Positions 25,787 to 35,098 of a DNA stretch of 64,000 nucleotides are shown here, in pieces. The notes under the pieces were generated by a model, which saw only the letters and a list, made by a program, of their open reading frames with translations, was not told the origin of the DNA and searched no databases. A program made the translations under genes and the position numbers. The number at the start of each line of letters is the position of its first letter. The stretch's first letter is position 1. The DNA is from Flavobacterium sp. HSC-32F16 (GTDB lineage Bacteria; Bacteroidota; Bacteroidia; Flavobacteriales; Flavobacteriaceae). The stretch is taken from the NCBI RefSeq assembly GCF_024171645.1, contig NZ_JALKAC010000013.1, forward strand, positions 1 to 64,000, in the 5' to 3' direction.

Positions 25787-26604
25787 GATTGAAATAAGAT
25801 ATAATGTTTTTGATTCTGAGCAGTTGTATAGTTGTTTTTTTCTTTTAAAGTACTAACGTCAAGAAAAGAAATATTACGAATGTATTTATAAGCAATAGCA
25901 TAAAACGGATCGTTTTGATGTATTGTTCCAAGCAATTCCAGTTGAAAAATCTCTGGATTTAGATTTAATTGCTCAGCAGTAAAAAGAATATAATAAATAA
26001 AATCTTCAGGAGTTTGATATTCAAAAGAATTGAATAACAATAACTTTTGATTTTGTACTACAATAATTTCAAAATGATCCGGACTAAAGTTTACGACCAT
26101 TTTTTTATCATCGTTGTTTTTTGAACCTTCCAGTATTTTTTCAACTAAAATACTGTTTACATGTTTGTAGTCAAACGAACCTACATTGTCAATTAAAAAA
26201 TTATTTATGTTGATATACGGAATGTAAACGGAATGCATTTCGTAATTCAAAATTTGGTCGTAAGTAAAAAAATCTGTGTCAAATACTTTTGTGGTATACT
26301 GCAGATAACTTCCTAAATAATCTTCATCAAATAAAGGAGTAGGAACAAAAGTAGAAAGATTGTTATTGTGAATAACTAAAATATCATCGTAAGTTTCTTT
26401 TAATTCCGGATGATTTTTGAATGCCGAAGCATACAAATCTTCAATTTTATTTTGTTTTTGAGAAGTATCAAACAGAACTTCGTCAAAAGCAGTAATCGTG
26501 TTATTTAAAGTATCAAAGCAACAAAAAGAGAATCCGTTCAGGGAAACCTGAATCGAAAGTTTTTTGTAATTTTTTGTTGTAATATTAGTATTGTGTAATG
26601 ACAT
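25783..26604 (-). CDS. DUF3822 family protein
   Basis: The 273-aa soluble protein matches the DUF3822 pattern of Bacteroidota: KKLSIQVSLNGFSFCCFD at the start, FDEDYLGSYLQYTTKVFDTD and YIPYININNFLIDNVGSFDY in the middle, and VVNFSPDHFEIIVVQNQKLL in the second half. The fold resembles an actin-like ATPase of the PilM type, but no function is established that I know of. It is the first gene of a two-gene operon with rsmD (4-bp overlap). A long inverted repeat lies upstream. Confidence 0.85.
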   Translation of the reverse strand: MSLHNTNITTKNYKKLSIQVSLNGFSFCCFDTLNNTITAFDEVLFDTSQKQNKIEDLYASAFKNHPELKETYDDILVIHNNNLSTFVPTPLFDEDYLGSYLQYTTKVFDTDFFTYDQILNYEMHSVYIPYININNFLIDNVGSFDYKHVNSILVEKILEGSKNNDDKKMVVNFSPDHFEIIVVQNQKLLLFNSFEYQTPEDFIYYILFTAEQLNLNPEIFQLELLGTIHQNDPFYAIAYKYIRNISFLDVSTLKEKNNYTTAQNQKHYILFQS

Positions 26605-26764
26605 ATTTGATTTACAATTCGTTACCTGTTTTGTTTCAAGAAAGAATTTAAGGTGACCACAAACTTACAAATTAAAAAGCAACTAATATAATTGCAATTT
26701 TAAAAAACAATATTACAAGAACATTAACAGAGGATTATCGCTGCGTTATTTTTTTTCTTTTTCT

Positions 26765-26893
26765 AAACCATATAAGTGATATAAGTAATTTAAGCTTACT
26801 GGATGTTTATTTTAATTTTTTTAGATCATTAAAATTCATGGAACTAAGAGCAAAGCCTAAAACTTAAATTTACTTATATCACTTATATGGTTT
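26765..26893. repeat. Long inverted repeat with perfect 23-bp arms (ATATAAGTGATATAAGT family)
   Basis: The left arm 26765-26787 (aaaccatataagtgatataa, then gta) and the right arm 26871-26893 are exact reverse complements, separated by 83 nt. The gap 26605-26945 lies between the divergent DUF3822 gene and the helicase gene and otherwise shows only AT-rich sequence. A diverged relative sits at 35011-35090. It lies between 5' ends here, so it is not simply a terminator. Confidence 0.85.
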
Positions 26894-26945
26894 AAAATTG
26901 TCATTGCCATTAAAAAGAACGAACTTTGTGTTTCAAATTTACCTT

Positions 26946-28355
26946 ATGAATTCATCCGCATTTTACGGCGTTTTACAAAAAAGATTTCCTTTTGCACCTA
27001 CTTATAAACAGGATATTTTTTTTCAAAAAATCGCTATTTTTTTGACCGAACCAGCAAACAATACCATTTTTGTACTAAAAGGATATGCCGGAACGGGAAA
27101 AACAACCGTGATTTCGACAATCGTAAATAATCTTGGTGATATTAATAAAAAGTTTGTTTTGCTGGCACCAACGGGACGAGCGGCAAAAGTAATTGCAAAT
27201 TATTCGAACACGGCAGCGTTTACTATTCATAAAAAAATATATTTTCCTAAAAAATCATCGGGCGGAGGAGTAGCTTTTACCAAACAGGTCAACAAACATA
27301 AAAACACCATTTTTATAGTCGATGAGGCTTCGATGATTTCGGATAGTACTTTAGACAGTGGTTCGCTTCTGGATGATTTAATTAATTATGTTTATTCGGG
27401 AACCAATTGCAAAATGATCCTTTTGGGAGATACAGCGCAGCTTCCTCCAGTAAATTTAGATATTAGCCCGGCTTTAGATACGCATACTTTGGGCGTTCAT
27501 TATGATAAAGAAATTGAACATATCGAACTTGATGAAGTAATGCGTCAGGAAGAAAGTTCAGGGATTTTATTCAATGCCACTGAATTACGTGAATTATTGA
27601 AAGAAAGCTTTATTACAGAGTTTAAATTTAATGTAAAAAAGTTTAAAGACATCGTTCGTTTAACCGATGGCTACGATATTCAGGATGCCATAAATACTGC
27701 TTACAGCAATTATAGTATAGAAGATACGGCTTTTATTGTTCGTTCAAATAAAAGAGCAAATCAATACAATGAACAAATCAGAACCAGGATTTTATTTAAA
27801 GAAAGCGAACTTTCTGTGGGAGATTTTTTGATGGTTGTAAAGAATAATTATTTTTGGCTTAAAGAAACCGATGAAGCTGGATTTATTGCCAATGGTGATA
27901 TTATTGAGGTCTTAGAATTATTCGGAATTAAAGAATTATACGGGTTTAATTTTGCAAGAGTAAAAATAAGGATGGTTGATTATCCAGATCAAAAACCTTT
28001 TGAAACGGTTTTGATTTTAGATACTATAAAAAGTGAATCTCCATCGTTAACCTACGAAGAATCAAATCGTTTGTACGAAGAAGTAATGAAAGATTATGAA
28101 GATGAAACGACAAAGTATAAGAGGTTTCAAAAGGTAAAAGAAAATGAATACTTTAATGGTTTGCAGGTGAAATTCTCCTACGCAATAACGTGTCACAAAT
28201 CGCAGGGAGGGCAGTGGAATACGGTTTTTATAGAACAGCCCTATTTACCAAACGGAATTGACTCTGATTACATTAGATGGCTTTACACAGCAATGACGCG
28301 TGCTAAAAATAAATTGTATTTGATAGGATTTAAAGACGAGAGTTTTGAGGAATAA
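26946..28355 (+). CDS. ATP-dependent RecD-like DNA helicase
   Basis: This superfamily 1B helicase has about 469 aa from the preferred ATG at 26946 (MNSSAFYGVLQKRFPFAPT). The frame also opens at a TTG at 26898, directly after the inverted repeat. Walker A is LKGYAGTGKTTVIS, the second motif is LLAPTGRAAKVIA, Walker B is FIVDEASMIS, then LLGDTAQLPPV. The C-terminal UvrD-type motifs are SYAITCHKSQGGQWNTVFIE and WLYTAMTRAKNKLYLIGF. It lacks the long N-terminal region of RecD2 and is the compact AAA_30 type common in Bacteroidota. A role in DNA repair or processing is inferred. Confidence 0.9.
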   Translation: MNSSAFYGVLQKRFPFAPTYKQDIFFQKIAIFLTEPANNTIFVLKGYAGTGKTTVISTIVNNLGDINKKFVLLAPTGRAAKVIANYSNTAAFTIHKKIYFPKKSSGGGVAFTKQVNKHKNTIFIVDEASMISDSTLDSGSLLDDLINYVYSGTNCKMILLGDTAQLPPVNLDISPALDTHTLGVHYDKEIEHIELDEVMRQEESSGILFNATELRELLKESFITEFKFNVKKFKDIVRLTDGYDIQDAINTAYSNYSIEDTAFIVRSNKRANQYNEQIRTRILFKESELSVGDFLMVVKNNYFWLKETDEAGFIANGDIIEVLELFGIKELYGFNFARVKIRMVDYPDQKPFETVLILDTIKSESPSLTYEESNRLYEEVMKDYEDETTKYKRFQKVKENEYFNGLQVKFSYAITCHKSQGGQWNTVFIEQPYLPNGIDSDYIRWLYTAMTRAKNKLYLIGFKDESFEE

Positions 28356-28361
28356 ATTTTC

Positions 28362-28426
28362 AGCCTCGAATTTCGATGATTTTTACAAATTATTTTTAAG
28401 TTCAGCAAATTAGTGTAATTCGTAGC
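28362..28426. repeat. Imperfect intergenic inverted repeat 3' of the helicase gene
   Basis: The left part agcctcgaatttcgatgatt and the right part aaattagtgtaattcgtagc form imperfect arms around a T-rich centre. The right part shares GTGTAATTCGT with the elements at 9539 and 10968, so it looks like a decayed member of the CACGAATTAC family. Confidence 0.5.
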
Positions 28427-28509
28427 GTAAAAAAGTTTCAGAAAATTTAAAGAAAATATAAATTAATATGAGGAATAAAATTGCTTCTTTCCTCGCAATG
28501 ATATAAAAA

Positions 28510-29244
28510 ATGAAAATAATAGCGGTAATTCCGGCACGATACGCATCAACACGTTTTCCTGCAAAACTAATGCAGGATTTGGGAGGCAAAACAGTAATTT
28601 TAAGAACATATGAAGCTGCGGTTTCAACAAACTTATTTGATGATGTTTTTGTAGTAACCGATTCTGATTTGATTTTTGAAGAAATCGTTTCTAACGGAGG
28701 AAAAGCTATAATGAGTATCAAAGAACACGAGTCTGGAAGCGACCGAATTGCTGAGGCTGTTGCTAATCTTGATGTTGATATTGTAGTGAATGTGCAAGGA
28801 GATGAACCTTTTACGGAAGCCGGACCTCTGGAACAAGTTTTATCTGTTTTTAAAAATGATCCCGATAAAAAGGTTGATTTGGCTTCGCTTATGCGTGAAA
28901 TTACAAATGAAGACGAAATCAATAATCCGAATAATGTAAAAGTTGTGGTAGATCAGTCACAGTTTGCGTTGTATTTTTCAAGATCTGTAATTCCATATCC
29001 AAGAGAAAAGAATGTTGGAGTAAGATATTTTCAGCATATCGGAATTTACGCTTTCAGAAAGCAGGCTTTATTGGATTTTTACAGTCTTCCAATGAAATCT
29101 TTGGAAGCTTCAGAGAAGTTGGAGCAGTTAAGATATTTAGAGTTCGGAAAACGAATTAAAATGGTCGAAACAACCCATGTTGGAATTGGAATTGATACGG
29201 CAGAGGATTTGGAAAAGGCCAGGGCTATTTTGGCTTCTAAATAG
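28510..29244 (+). CDS. kdsB: 3-deoxy-manno-octulosonate cytidylyltransferase
   Basis: The 244-aa enzyme activates Kdo with CTP for lipopolysaccharide core synthesis. The family sequence is nearly continuous: KIIAVIPARYASTRFPAKLM, VFVVTDSDLI, KEHESGSDRIAEAV, DIVVNVQGDEPF, YFSRSVIPYPRE, YFQHIGIYAFRK and IGIDTAEDLEKA. The start ATG at 28510 is clear. It is followed by a palindrome and a strong terminator, so it is probably a single-gene transcript or the end of one with the helicase, which lies 154 bp upstream. Confidence 0.97.
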   Translation: MKIIAVIPARYASTRFPAKLMQDLGGKTVILRTYEAAVSTNLFDDVFVVTDSDLIFEEIVSNGGKAIMSIKEHESGSDRIAEAVANLDVDIVVNVQGDEPFTEAGPLEQVLSVFKNDPDKKVDLASLMREITNEDEINNPNNVKVVVDQSQFALYFSRSVIPYPREKNVGVRYFQHIGIYAFRKQALLDFYSLPMKSLEASEKLEQLRYLEFGKRIKMVETTHVGIGIDTAEDLEKARAILASK

Positions 29245-29257
29245 ATTACAGTTAAAT

Positions 29258-29314
29258 AGCACACGAATTTTACTGATTGGCTTTCGCGAAAGCGCGGATT
29301 TTTGACGGATTTTT
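29258..29314. repeat. Intergenic element with perfect GCTTTCGCGAAAGC palindrome
   Basis: The 14-bp palindrome gctttcgcgaaagc (29280-29293) is embedded in a segment starting cacacgaattttactgattg and ending gcggatttttgacgg, which looks like a CACGAATTAC-family repeat with a GC-rich insertion. It lies between kdsB and the terminator at 29393-29427. Confidence 0.5.
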
Positions 29315-29392
29315 ATTTTAATACTAAGTTTGTCATTTCTACGAAGGAGAAATTGCACTCACGAGCCGGCAAATATTGGCGACTTATATAAA

Positions 29393-29427
29393 ACAAAAAA
29401 AAGCTCCAAAATTTTGGAGCTTTTTTA
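29393..29427. terminator. Strong bidirectional terminator
   Basis: AAGCTCCAAAA TTTTGGAGCTT (29401-29422) is a perfect 22-bp palindrome flanked by an A run on the left and a T run on the right. It separates convergent kdsB and the E1 dehydrogenase gene and can end both. Confidence 0.92.
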
Positions 29428-29449
29428 TTATCTAAAACATTCTAAATCC

Positions 29450-31861
29450 TTAGTATAAATTAGGAAATTTAGAAGGATTAACTTCATTCATCATGCTGTA
29501 AATTTTCTCAAAAATATCTTCGGCAGAAGGTTTAGAGAAATAATCACCATCAGTTCCGTAAGCAGGTCTGTGGGCTTTTGCAGCAAGGGTTTGTGGTTTG
29601 CTGTCAAGGTATTTATAAGCATCCTGTTCTTCCAGAATCTGCTGTAAAATGTATGCTGAAGCGCCGCCTGGAACATCTTCGTCGATTACTAAAAGACGAT
29701 TTGTTTTAGCAATACTTTTTACAATATCTTTATTAATGTCAAACGGAAGTAAAGACTGAATATCAATAACTTCACAGTCAATTCCTAAATCTAATAACTC
29801 AGTTGCCGCCTGCTGAACCAGTCTTAAAGTCGATCCGTAAGAAACTAAAGTAATATCGGCACCTTCTTTTAAGGTTTCAACTACACCAATCGGCGTTTTG
29901 AATTCACCAAAGTTCAAAGGTGTTTTTTCTTTTAAACGGTAACCATTTAAACATTCAATTACTAAAGCCGGTTCATCACACTCTAAAAGCGTATTGTAAA
30001 ATCCTGCAGCCTGCGTCATATCTCTAGGAACCAAAACATGAATGCCTCGAATAGCATTTATAATCATTCCCATTGGAGAACCAGAATGCCAGATACCTTC
30101 TAAACGGTGTCCGCGGGTTCTGATAATTAATGGTGCTTTTTGTTTTCCAACAGTTCTGTATTGTAAAGTAGCCAAATCATCACTCATGATTTGAATTGCA
30201 TACAGTAAATAATCAAGATATTGAATTTCGGCGATTGGGCGTAAACCTCTTAAGGCCATACCAATTCCCTGACCAATAATAGTTGCTTCACGAATCCCGA
30301 CATCGGCAACACGAAGTTCTCCGTATTTTTCCTGCATCCCTTCAAGACCCTGATTTACGTCGCCAATGTTTCCAACATCTTCTCCAAAAATTAAAGTTTC
30401 AGGATATTTGCTGAATAAAGCGTCGAAATTATCACGAAGAATCATTCTTCCGTCTAAATCCGGTTTTGCATTTTCGGCATATTGAGGAAGTACTTTTTCT
30501 ACTGAAAACACATTTTGTGCAGACTCAGAATGTAAATTACTGCTGAATCTTCCCTGTGTAACTCCAATAAAATTTGTAATCCAGTTTGATAGAAGAACTT
30601 TGCTGTTTGGAACTTCAATAAAACGAAGAATTTTACGTGCATAAACCAGTAATTCTTTCTTTAAAGGTGCTTTGATCGCATTTAATTCAGAAATATATTT
30701 TCTAATTCTTTCTTTATGGTTAATGCTTGCCTCAGCAATCTGCTCTAATAAATCTAAAAGATTTTTTTGATCTTCAATTATCGGATTAATAAAATCATTC
30801 CAAGCCTCTTTTTTAGCTTCAAGAACTTCTTTTTTTAATTCAGAATCAATTTCGGCTAATTCTTCTGGAGATGCAATGTTAATAGCAATCATCCATAAAC
30901 GCATTTGACGGATACAGTCGAAATCTCTTTCCCACGCTAGTCTTTCTGCATTTTTATAACGTTCATGAGAACCAGAAGTAGAGTGGCCTTGTGGCTGTGT
31001 TAATTCATTTACGTGAATTAAAACCGGAATATGTTCTTCGCGGGCAACTGCGCCGGCTCTTTCATAAGTCGAAACCAACTCAGCATAATCCCATCCTTTT
31101 ACTCTAAAGATTTCGTAACCTTTTGAGTCTTCATCACGCTGGTATCCTTTTAAGATCTCAGATATATTTTCTTTTGTAGTTTGATGCTTAGCGTGAACCG
31201 AAATTCCGTATTCATCATCCCAGACACTCATTACCATCGGAACTTGTAAAACTCCGGCAGCATTTATGGTTTCAAAAAATAAACCTTCAGATGTACTTGC
31301 GTTTCCAATTGTTCCCCACGCAACTTCATTTCCGTCTACAGAAAATTTGTCTTTGATTTTAATACCGCTGACGTTTCTGTAAATTTTTGAAGCCTGAGCC
31401 AATCCCAATAATCTTGGCATTTGTCCTGCTGTAGGAGATATATCTGAACTTGAATTTTTTTGTTTTGTTAAATCTTTCCAGGATCCGTCTTCGTTTAAAC
31501 TGTGCGTTACAAAGTGTCCGCCCATTTGTCTTCCGGCAGACATTGGATCATAATTTAAATCGGTGTGGCCATATAAACCTGCAAAAAATTGTTTTGCTGT
31601 TAATTCGCCAATCGCCATCATAAAAGTTTGATCACGATAATAACCAGAGCGAAAATCCCCATCTTTAAAGGCTTTTGCCATTGCAAGCTGCGGCACTTCT
31701 TTTCCATCTCCAAAAATCCCGAATTTAGCTTTTCCTGTTAACACCTCTTTACGGCCTAATAAACTACATTCACGGCTTGTTACGGCAATTCTGTAGTCAT
31801 TCAGTACCTCAGTTCTGAAATCTTCAAAGGTTAAAGTAGTATTGCTTTTTTCTGTTATCAT
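29450..31861 (-). CDS. Fused E1 alpha/beta 2-oxoacid dehydrogenase (branched-chain type)
   Basis: The 803-aa protein joins the two thiamine-diphosphate E1 subunits in one chain. Residues about 1-430 are the alpha part (AGRQMGGHFVTHSLNE, GTIGNASTSEGLFFETINAA, THSTSGSHERY-like GHSTSGSHERYKNAERLAWE). Residues about 460-803 are the beta part (LIFGEDVGNIGDVNQGLEGM, GIREATIIGQGIGMALRGLR, RTRGHRLEGIWHSGSP, LLVIDEDVPGGASAYILQQ). Such fusions in Bacteroidota are annotated as 2-oxoisovalerate dehydrogenase. The TPP site is unusual: the common GDG...NN reads GNA (186-188)...DD (215-216). It stands alone, without E2 or E3 nearby. Confidence 0.9.
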   Translation of the reverse strand: MITEKSNTTLTFEDFRTEVLNDYRIAVTSRECSLLGRKEVLTGKAKFGIFGDGKEVPQLAMAKAFKDGDFRSGYYRDQTFMMAIGELTAKQFFAGLYGHTDLNYDPMSAGRQMGGHFVTHSLNEDGSWKDLTKQKNSSSDISPTAGQMPRLLGLAQASKIYRNVSGIKIKDKFSVDGNEVAWGTIGNASTSEGLFFETINAAGVLQVPMVMSVWDDEYGISVHAKHQTTKENISEILKGYQRDEDSKGYEIFRVKGWDYAELVSTYERAGAVAREEHIPVLIHVNELTQPQGHSTSGSHERYKNAERLAWERDFDCIRQMRLWMIAINIASPEELAEIDSELKKEVLEAKKEAWNDFINPIIEDQKNLLDLLEQIAEASINHKERIRKYISELNAIKAPLKKELLVYARKILRFIEVPNSKVLLSNWITNFIGVTQGRFSSNLHSESAQNVFSVEKVLPQYAENAKPDLDGRMILRDNFDALFSKYPETLIFGEDVGNIGDVNQGLEGMQEKYGELRVADVGIREATIIGQGIGMALRGLRPIAEIQYLDYLLYAIQIMSDDLATLQYRTVGKQKAPLIIRTRGHRLEGIWHSGSPMGMIINAIRGIHVLVPRDMTQAAGFYNTLLECDEPALVIECLNGYRLKEKTPLNFGEFKTPIGVVETLKEGADITLVSYGSTLRLVQQAATELLDLGIDCEVIDIQSLLPFDINKDIVKSIAKTNRLLVIDEDVPGGASAYILQQILEEQDAYKYLDSKPQTLAAKAHRPAYGTDGDYFSKPSAEDIFEKIYSMMNEVNPSKFPNLY

Positions 31862-32050
31862 AATCTTGTAGGGGTCATGTTGAGTCTGCGAAATTACTTA
31901 AAAACAATCAATAATCATAATTCTTTAAAATAAATATAATTTAATTATTTGTATTTAAAACCAAAAAACTACGTATTTTATTTATGTTATTTCTACTGTT
32001 TTTGTTCTTTTTCTGATAATTATTTATGTTTTTGATTAAAATTTATTCAA

Positions 32051-34879
32051 TTAAAACCATTTTCGAGTGAAAAGAGTGACTAATGTTCTTGGAGAAAAAG
32101 TTATCACAAATCTAATTTTTTCGTTGTATTTATTTTGTGATATTTCCCATCCATTATTCGAGTAAACCGGAAAATAAAGTTCAAAATAATCAGGAACAAG
32201 GTTTAAACGTATACCGCTGTCGTACCCAAAGTACTCTTTTTGATGTTTATTTTTTAAAAATCCAGCGTCTCCATACACTTCAATCCAGTTCCATAACGAA
32301 TAACTTGCGTTTACAGCTGCCATCCATTGATTGGCGTATGAAGGATTTAATCTGGACTTAAATCCACCTTCGGCAATTACATACTGCTGACTGAAAAAAC
32401 CTGTAGTTTCAGACCTTCCCAGAATATTGTAATCAAATAAATAATCAGTTGGCTTATCTAAACCAAAACTAAAATAATCTGAATTTGTTGTGTTATAAAT
32501 GAAACTTCCGGCAAATACCCTCAAGTTTAACTTTCTGTTATTTTCAAATAATCTTCGGTATTCTACTTCTCCGGAAACTTTTCCAAAACCGCTTGAAAAC
32601 TGAACATCGGTCATTAAATTAAAATGATCTAATAATTCAGTTTTAGTATTAGCATATCTCGCATTAAAAATAGAATAATTAGGTTTAGAATTATCTGTAA
32701 TAAAAGCACTTGCTTCACGATTTACAATTACCTGACGAAATAAAATAAGCTGTTTTCTATTGTCTCTAAAGTTCTCTTCACGAATTCGAATCTGCACCAT
32801 CGGATTTAATCTCAAATAAGTGGCATCCGGAGCATAATGATAATAGTTTTGGCTTAGAGAATATCGTACATTATATAAAGTGCTGTTTCGATAATACTGA
32901 CTCCATGAAAAAGCTGACGAACCAGACAATGTTCCCGCTTTTAAAGAATAAGCCGGATTAATATCAAATATAAACGGTTTGTCTAAAATGGTTTTATTGT
33001 GAAAACGTATTCCGGGCGTAAATCCGTCGTAATAATTATAAGTAAGCGTTGGAATATATAAAATCTGGTTGTAATACGGATCTTCTAAATCCTTAGCAAA
33101 GTTAAATTTGATTGGGCGATTGGTAATTGCCAGACTTTTTAATGATTTCCAGTTGTTTCTTTGGTTGAATTCAGGAACTTCATTATCATAATTAATAACT
33201 AATTTATCTGCATTTTTACGGCTGAATTGATAAACCGAATCGGGTTGTTTTGGTTCAATCCATTCCTTAAAAACAATTTTATTTTTTTTAAGACCATAAA
33301 CCGGAATTGGCGCATAAATGTCTGTTTTGTTTTTTATTGAAAACTGAACACTGTCAGCAGTTCTCGATACGTTTGTAAACTTATAGTCGATAATTTCTCT
33401 GGAATCGATTATAGTATTAAAAAACCAATCCAGATTTTTAGGACTTTTTTTAATTAGAATTTTTTCGAAATCATAACGATTCGTCTGTTGTAATTTATTG
33501 AGCTGGTAAAACTCCTGAACACTTTCAGGAACAATATTATGGTTTAAAAAATCATCTAAATAGCTTAAACTTAAACCTGCACGATATTTACTTGCAATTT
33601 GTTCGTTAAATTTTATTAAAGTATTTTTTGGATCACCAAGTGGCTGATCCAGATTTTTACGAGCCATTAACATGTAATAATAGCTGTACTGCTCGTTAAA
33701 AGTCAGATTAGTAATGTTGTAACTTTTAAAAAGCTTCATTTTCGAAAGTCTGCCCAGCATTTTTTCATCCAAATGATATTCTTCCATGTATTTCATCATG
33801 GCATAAATCTGGATTCCGTCATAAACCCAATTGTCTTTTCTTGGGTCGAGACGAAGCGAATTTTTTAAATAGTTGTTGAGATAGGTTTTGAAAAAAGTAA
33901 TCTCAAACATAAATTCATCCGAAAACGGACTTATAAAAGAAGGAAGCTGATTTAATCCATAAAACGGATTTCTTTCATAATCTGCCTGCGAAACCGTGAT
34001 TTTTTCGTGTGGATACTTCCCGATAAATTCATTTGCAAAGGCAGCAACACGATTAATTACAATTGCTTTTTGAATCTCGGTTATTTTTTTGTTTTTTAAA
34101 TCAGAAAGAACCTCGATAGTTCCATTGTTATAACTTCTAAAGTCGTTTTGTTTTTCTATAAACAAATTAAAATCAGTGCGGTTATTTCCAGAAAAGGAAT
34201 AAATACTGTAAGCTGAATTAGTGCTGTCTTTTGAAACCGAATTTAAATCGGTTATGATAGAATAATTGTTCGGGACTTTTACTTCCAGTTCATAATCTGA
34301 CACTGCATTTGCAATGTCATCCAGATTAAAATTATTGTATTTCACAAAACTATGATTTTCAAAACGGGCAGGAGTTAAAAACCAGTTTTTTAAGTTCATT
34401 CCGTTTTGATCGAACCCGTAATGTGTGAATTTATCGCTCGGAATTTTTGAAATGTATGTGATATGCAAATCAATTTGTTCGCCAGGGAGAAGTTTTTTAT
34501 TCAGCCGAATAACGATGAAATCAGGGTTTTTCTCTGTTCTTTCCCATTCAAGAGCCATAAAGTTTGAATCGGTCAGGTTTAAAATTGTCGTGTTTCCTCT
34601 TTCTACGGCTTTTGCCAAGTGAAAACCGCGATAAAATTCATCTGAAAAACGTTTTGCCAAAGGTGTATTTTTGTTAGCAAAAGCATTGTTCCAATCGTTT
34701 AAAACAATCGAATCCAAAGTGTCATTTGAAGTATTAAAATAGGTGATATCCTGTTTTACATTCAGTGTTTTAAGTTCAAGATTAACCGCCACCTCCATCT
34801 TAGACTGGTGTTGTGCATATTGCTTTATCGAAGTAAATAAAGCAAAAATTAAAATTATAATTTTAGAGAATGATTTCAA
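32051..34879 (-). CDS. M1 aminopeptidase-like protein without HEXXH, fused to a C-terminal beta-barrel-like domain
   Basis: The 942-aa protein has a signal peptide (KIIILIFALFTSIKQYAQ) and an N-terminal M1-type beta domain (MEVAVNLELKTLNVKQDITY, LDSIVLNDWNNAF, YISKIPSDKFTHYGFD). A catalytic-like region follows at about residues 270-400 (FIGKYPHEKITVSQADYERN, KDNWVYDGIQIYAMMKY). No HEXXH is present anywhere; the matching place reads FEITF. The last 330 residues are aromatic-rich alternating strands (NQILYIPTLTYNYYDGFTPG onward, ending VTLFTRKWF), as in outer-membrane barrels. It may be a surface-anchored pseudo-peptidase. It is monocistronic and leftward, with the LOG gene upstream. Confidence 0.7.
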   Translation of the reverse strand: MKSFSKIIILIFALFTSIKQYAQHQSKMEVAVNLELKTLNVKQDITYFNTSNDTLDSIVLNDWNNAFANKNTPLAKRFSDEFYRGFHLAKAVERGNTTILNLTDSNFMALEWERTEKNPDFIVIRLNKKLLPGEQIDLHITYISKIPSDKFTHYGFDQNGMNLKNWFLTPARFENHSFVKYNNFNLDDIANAVSDYELEVKVPNNYSIITDLNSVSKDSTNSAYSIYSFSGNNRTDFNLFIEKQNDFRSYNNGTIEVLSDLKNKKITEIQKAIVINRVAAFANEFIGKYPHEKITVSQADYERNPFYGLNQLPSFISPFSDEFMFEITFFKTYLNNYLKNSLRLDPRKDNWVYDGIQIYAMMKYMEEYHLDEKMLGRLSKMKLFKSYNITNLTFNEQYSYYYMLMARKNLDQPLGDPKNTLIKFNEQIASKYRAGLSLSYLDDFLNHNIVPESVQEFYQLNKLQQTNRYDFEKILIKKSPKNLDWFFNTIIDSREIIDYKFTNVSRTADSVQFSIKNKTDIYAPIPVYGLKKNKIVFKEWIEPKQPDSVYQFSRKNADKLVINYDNEVPEFNQRNNWKSLKSLAITNRPIKFNFAKDLEDPYYNQILYIPTLTYNYYDGFTPGIRFHNKTILDKPFIFDINPAYSLKAGTLSGSSAFSWSQYYRNSTLYNVRYSLSQNYYHYAPDATYLRLNPMVQIRIREENFRDNRKQLILFRQVIVNREASAFITDNSKPNYSIFNARYANTKTELLDHFNLMTDVQFSSGFGKVSGEVEYRRLFENNRKLNLRVFAGSFIYNTTNSDYFSFGLDKPTDYLFDYNILGRSETTGFFSQQYVIAEGGFKSRLNPSYANQWMAAVNASYSLWNWIEVYGDAGFLKNKHQKEYFGYDSGIRLNLVPDYFELYFPVYSNNGWEISQNKYNEKIRFVITFSPRTLVTLFTRKWF

Positions 34880-34953
34880 GAATTGGCTTAAAAATTATTG
34901 GTTTACCTTAAGTTACGTGTATAAAGATGTTTTGGTTTTGTGTAAAAATAGTA

Positions 34954-34980
34954 CAAAAAAAGCTGTTTAAAAAAACAGCT
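34954..34980 (-). terminator. Terminator of the LOG-family gene
   Basis: On the minus strand AGCTGTTT pairs with AAACAGCT (34961-34968 with 34973-34980), followed by seven T (complement of 34954-34960). It lies between the stop of the LOG gene at 35099 and the start of the M1-like gene at 34879. Confidence 0.8.
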
Positions 34981-35010
34981 CTCAATTTTTGTGATACTTA
35001 ATGTGATTTC

Positions 35011-35090
35011 ACCCTATAAGTGATATAAGTTTATGTTATTTAAGCGGAATTAATGCTTCTTAAATTATCTTGTATAACTTATATGGTTTA
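35011..35090. repeat. Inverted repeat of the ATATAAGT family
   Basis: The left arm accctataagtgatataagt (35011-35030) and the right arm tgtataacttatatggttta (35071-35090) pair imperfectly. They share CTATAAGTGATATAAGT-like sequence with the perfect element at 26765-26893. It lies 8 bp after the stop of the LOG gene. Confidence 0.75.
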
Positions 35091-35098
35091 AAAAAACA

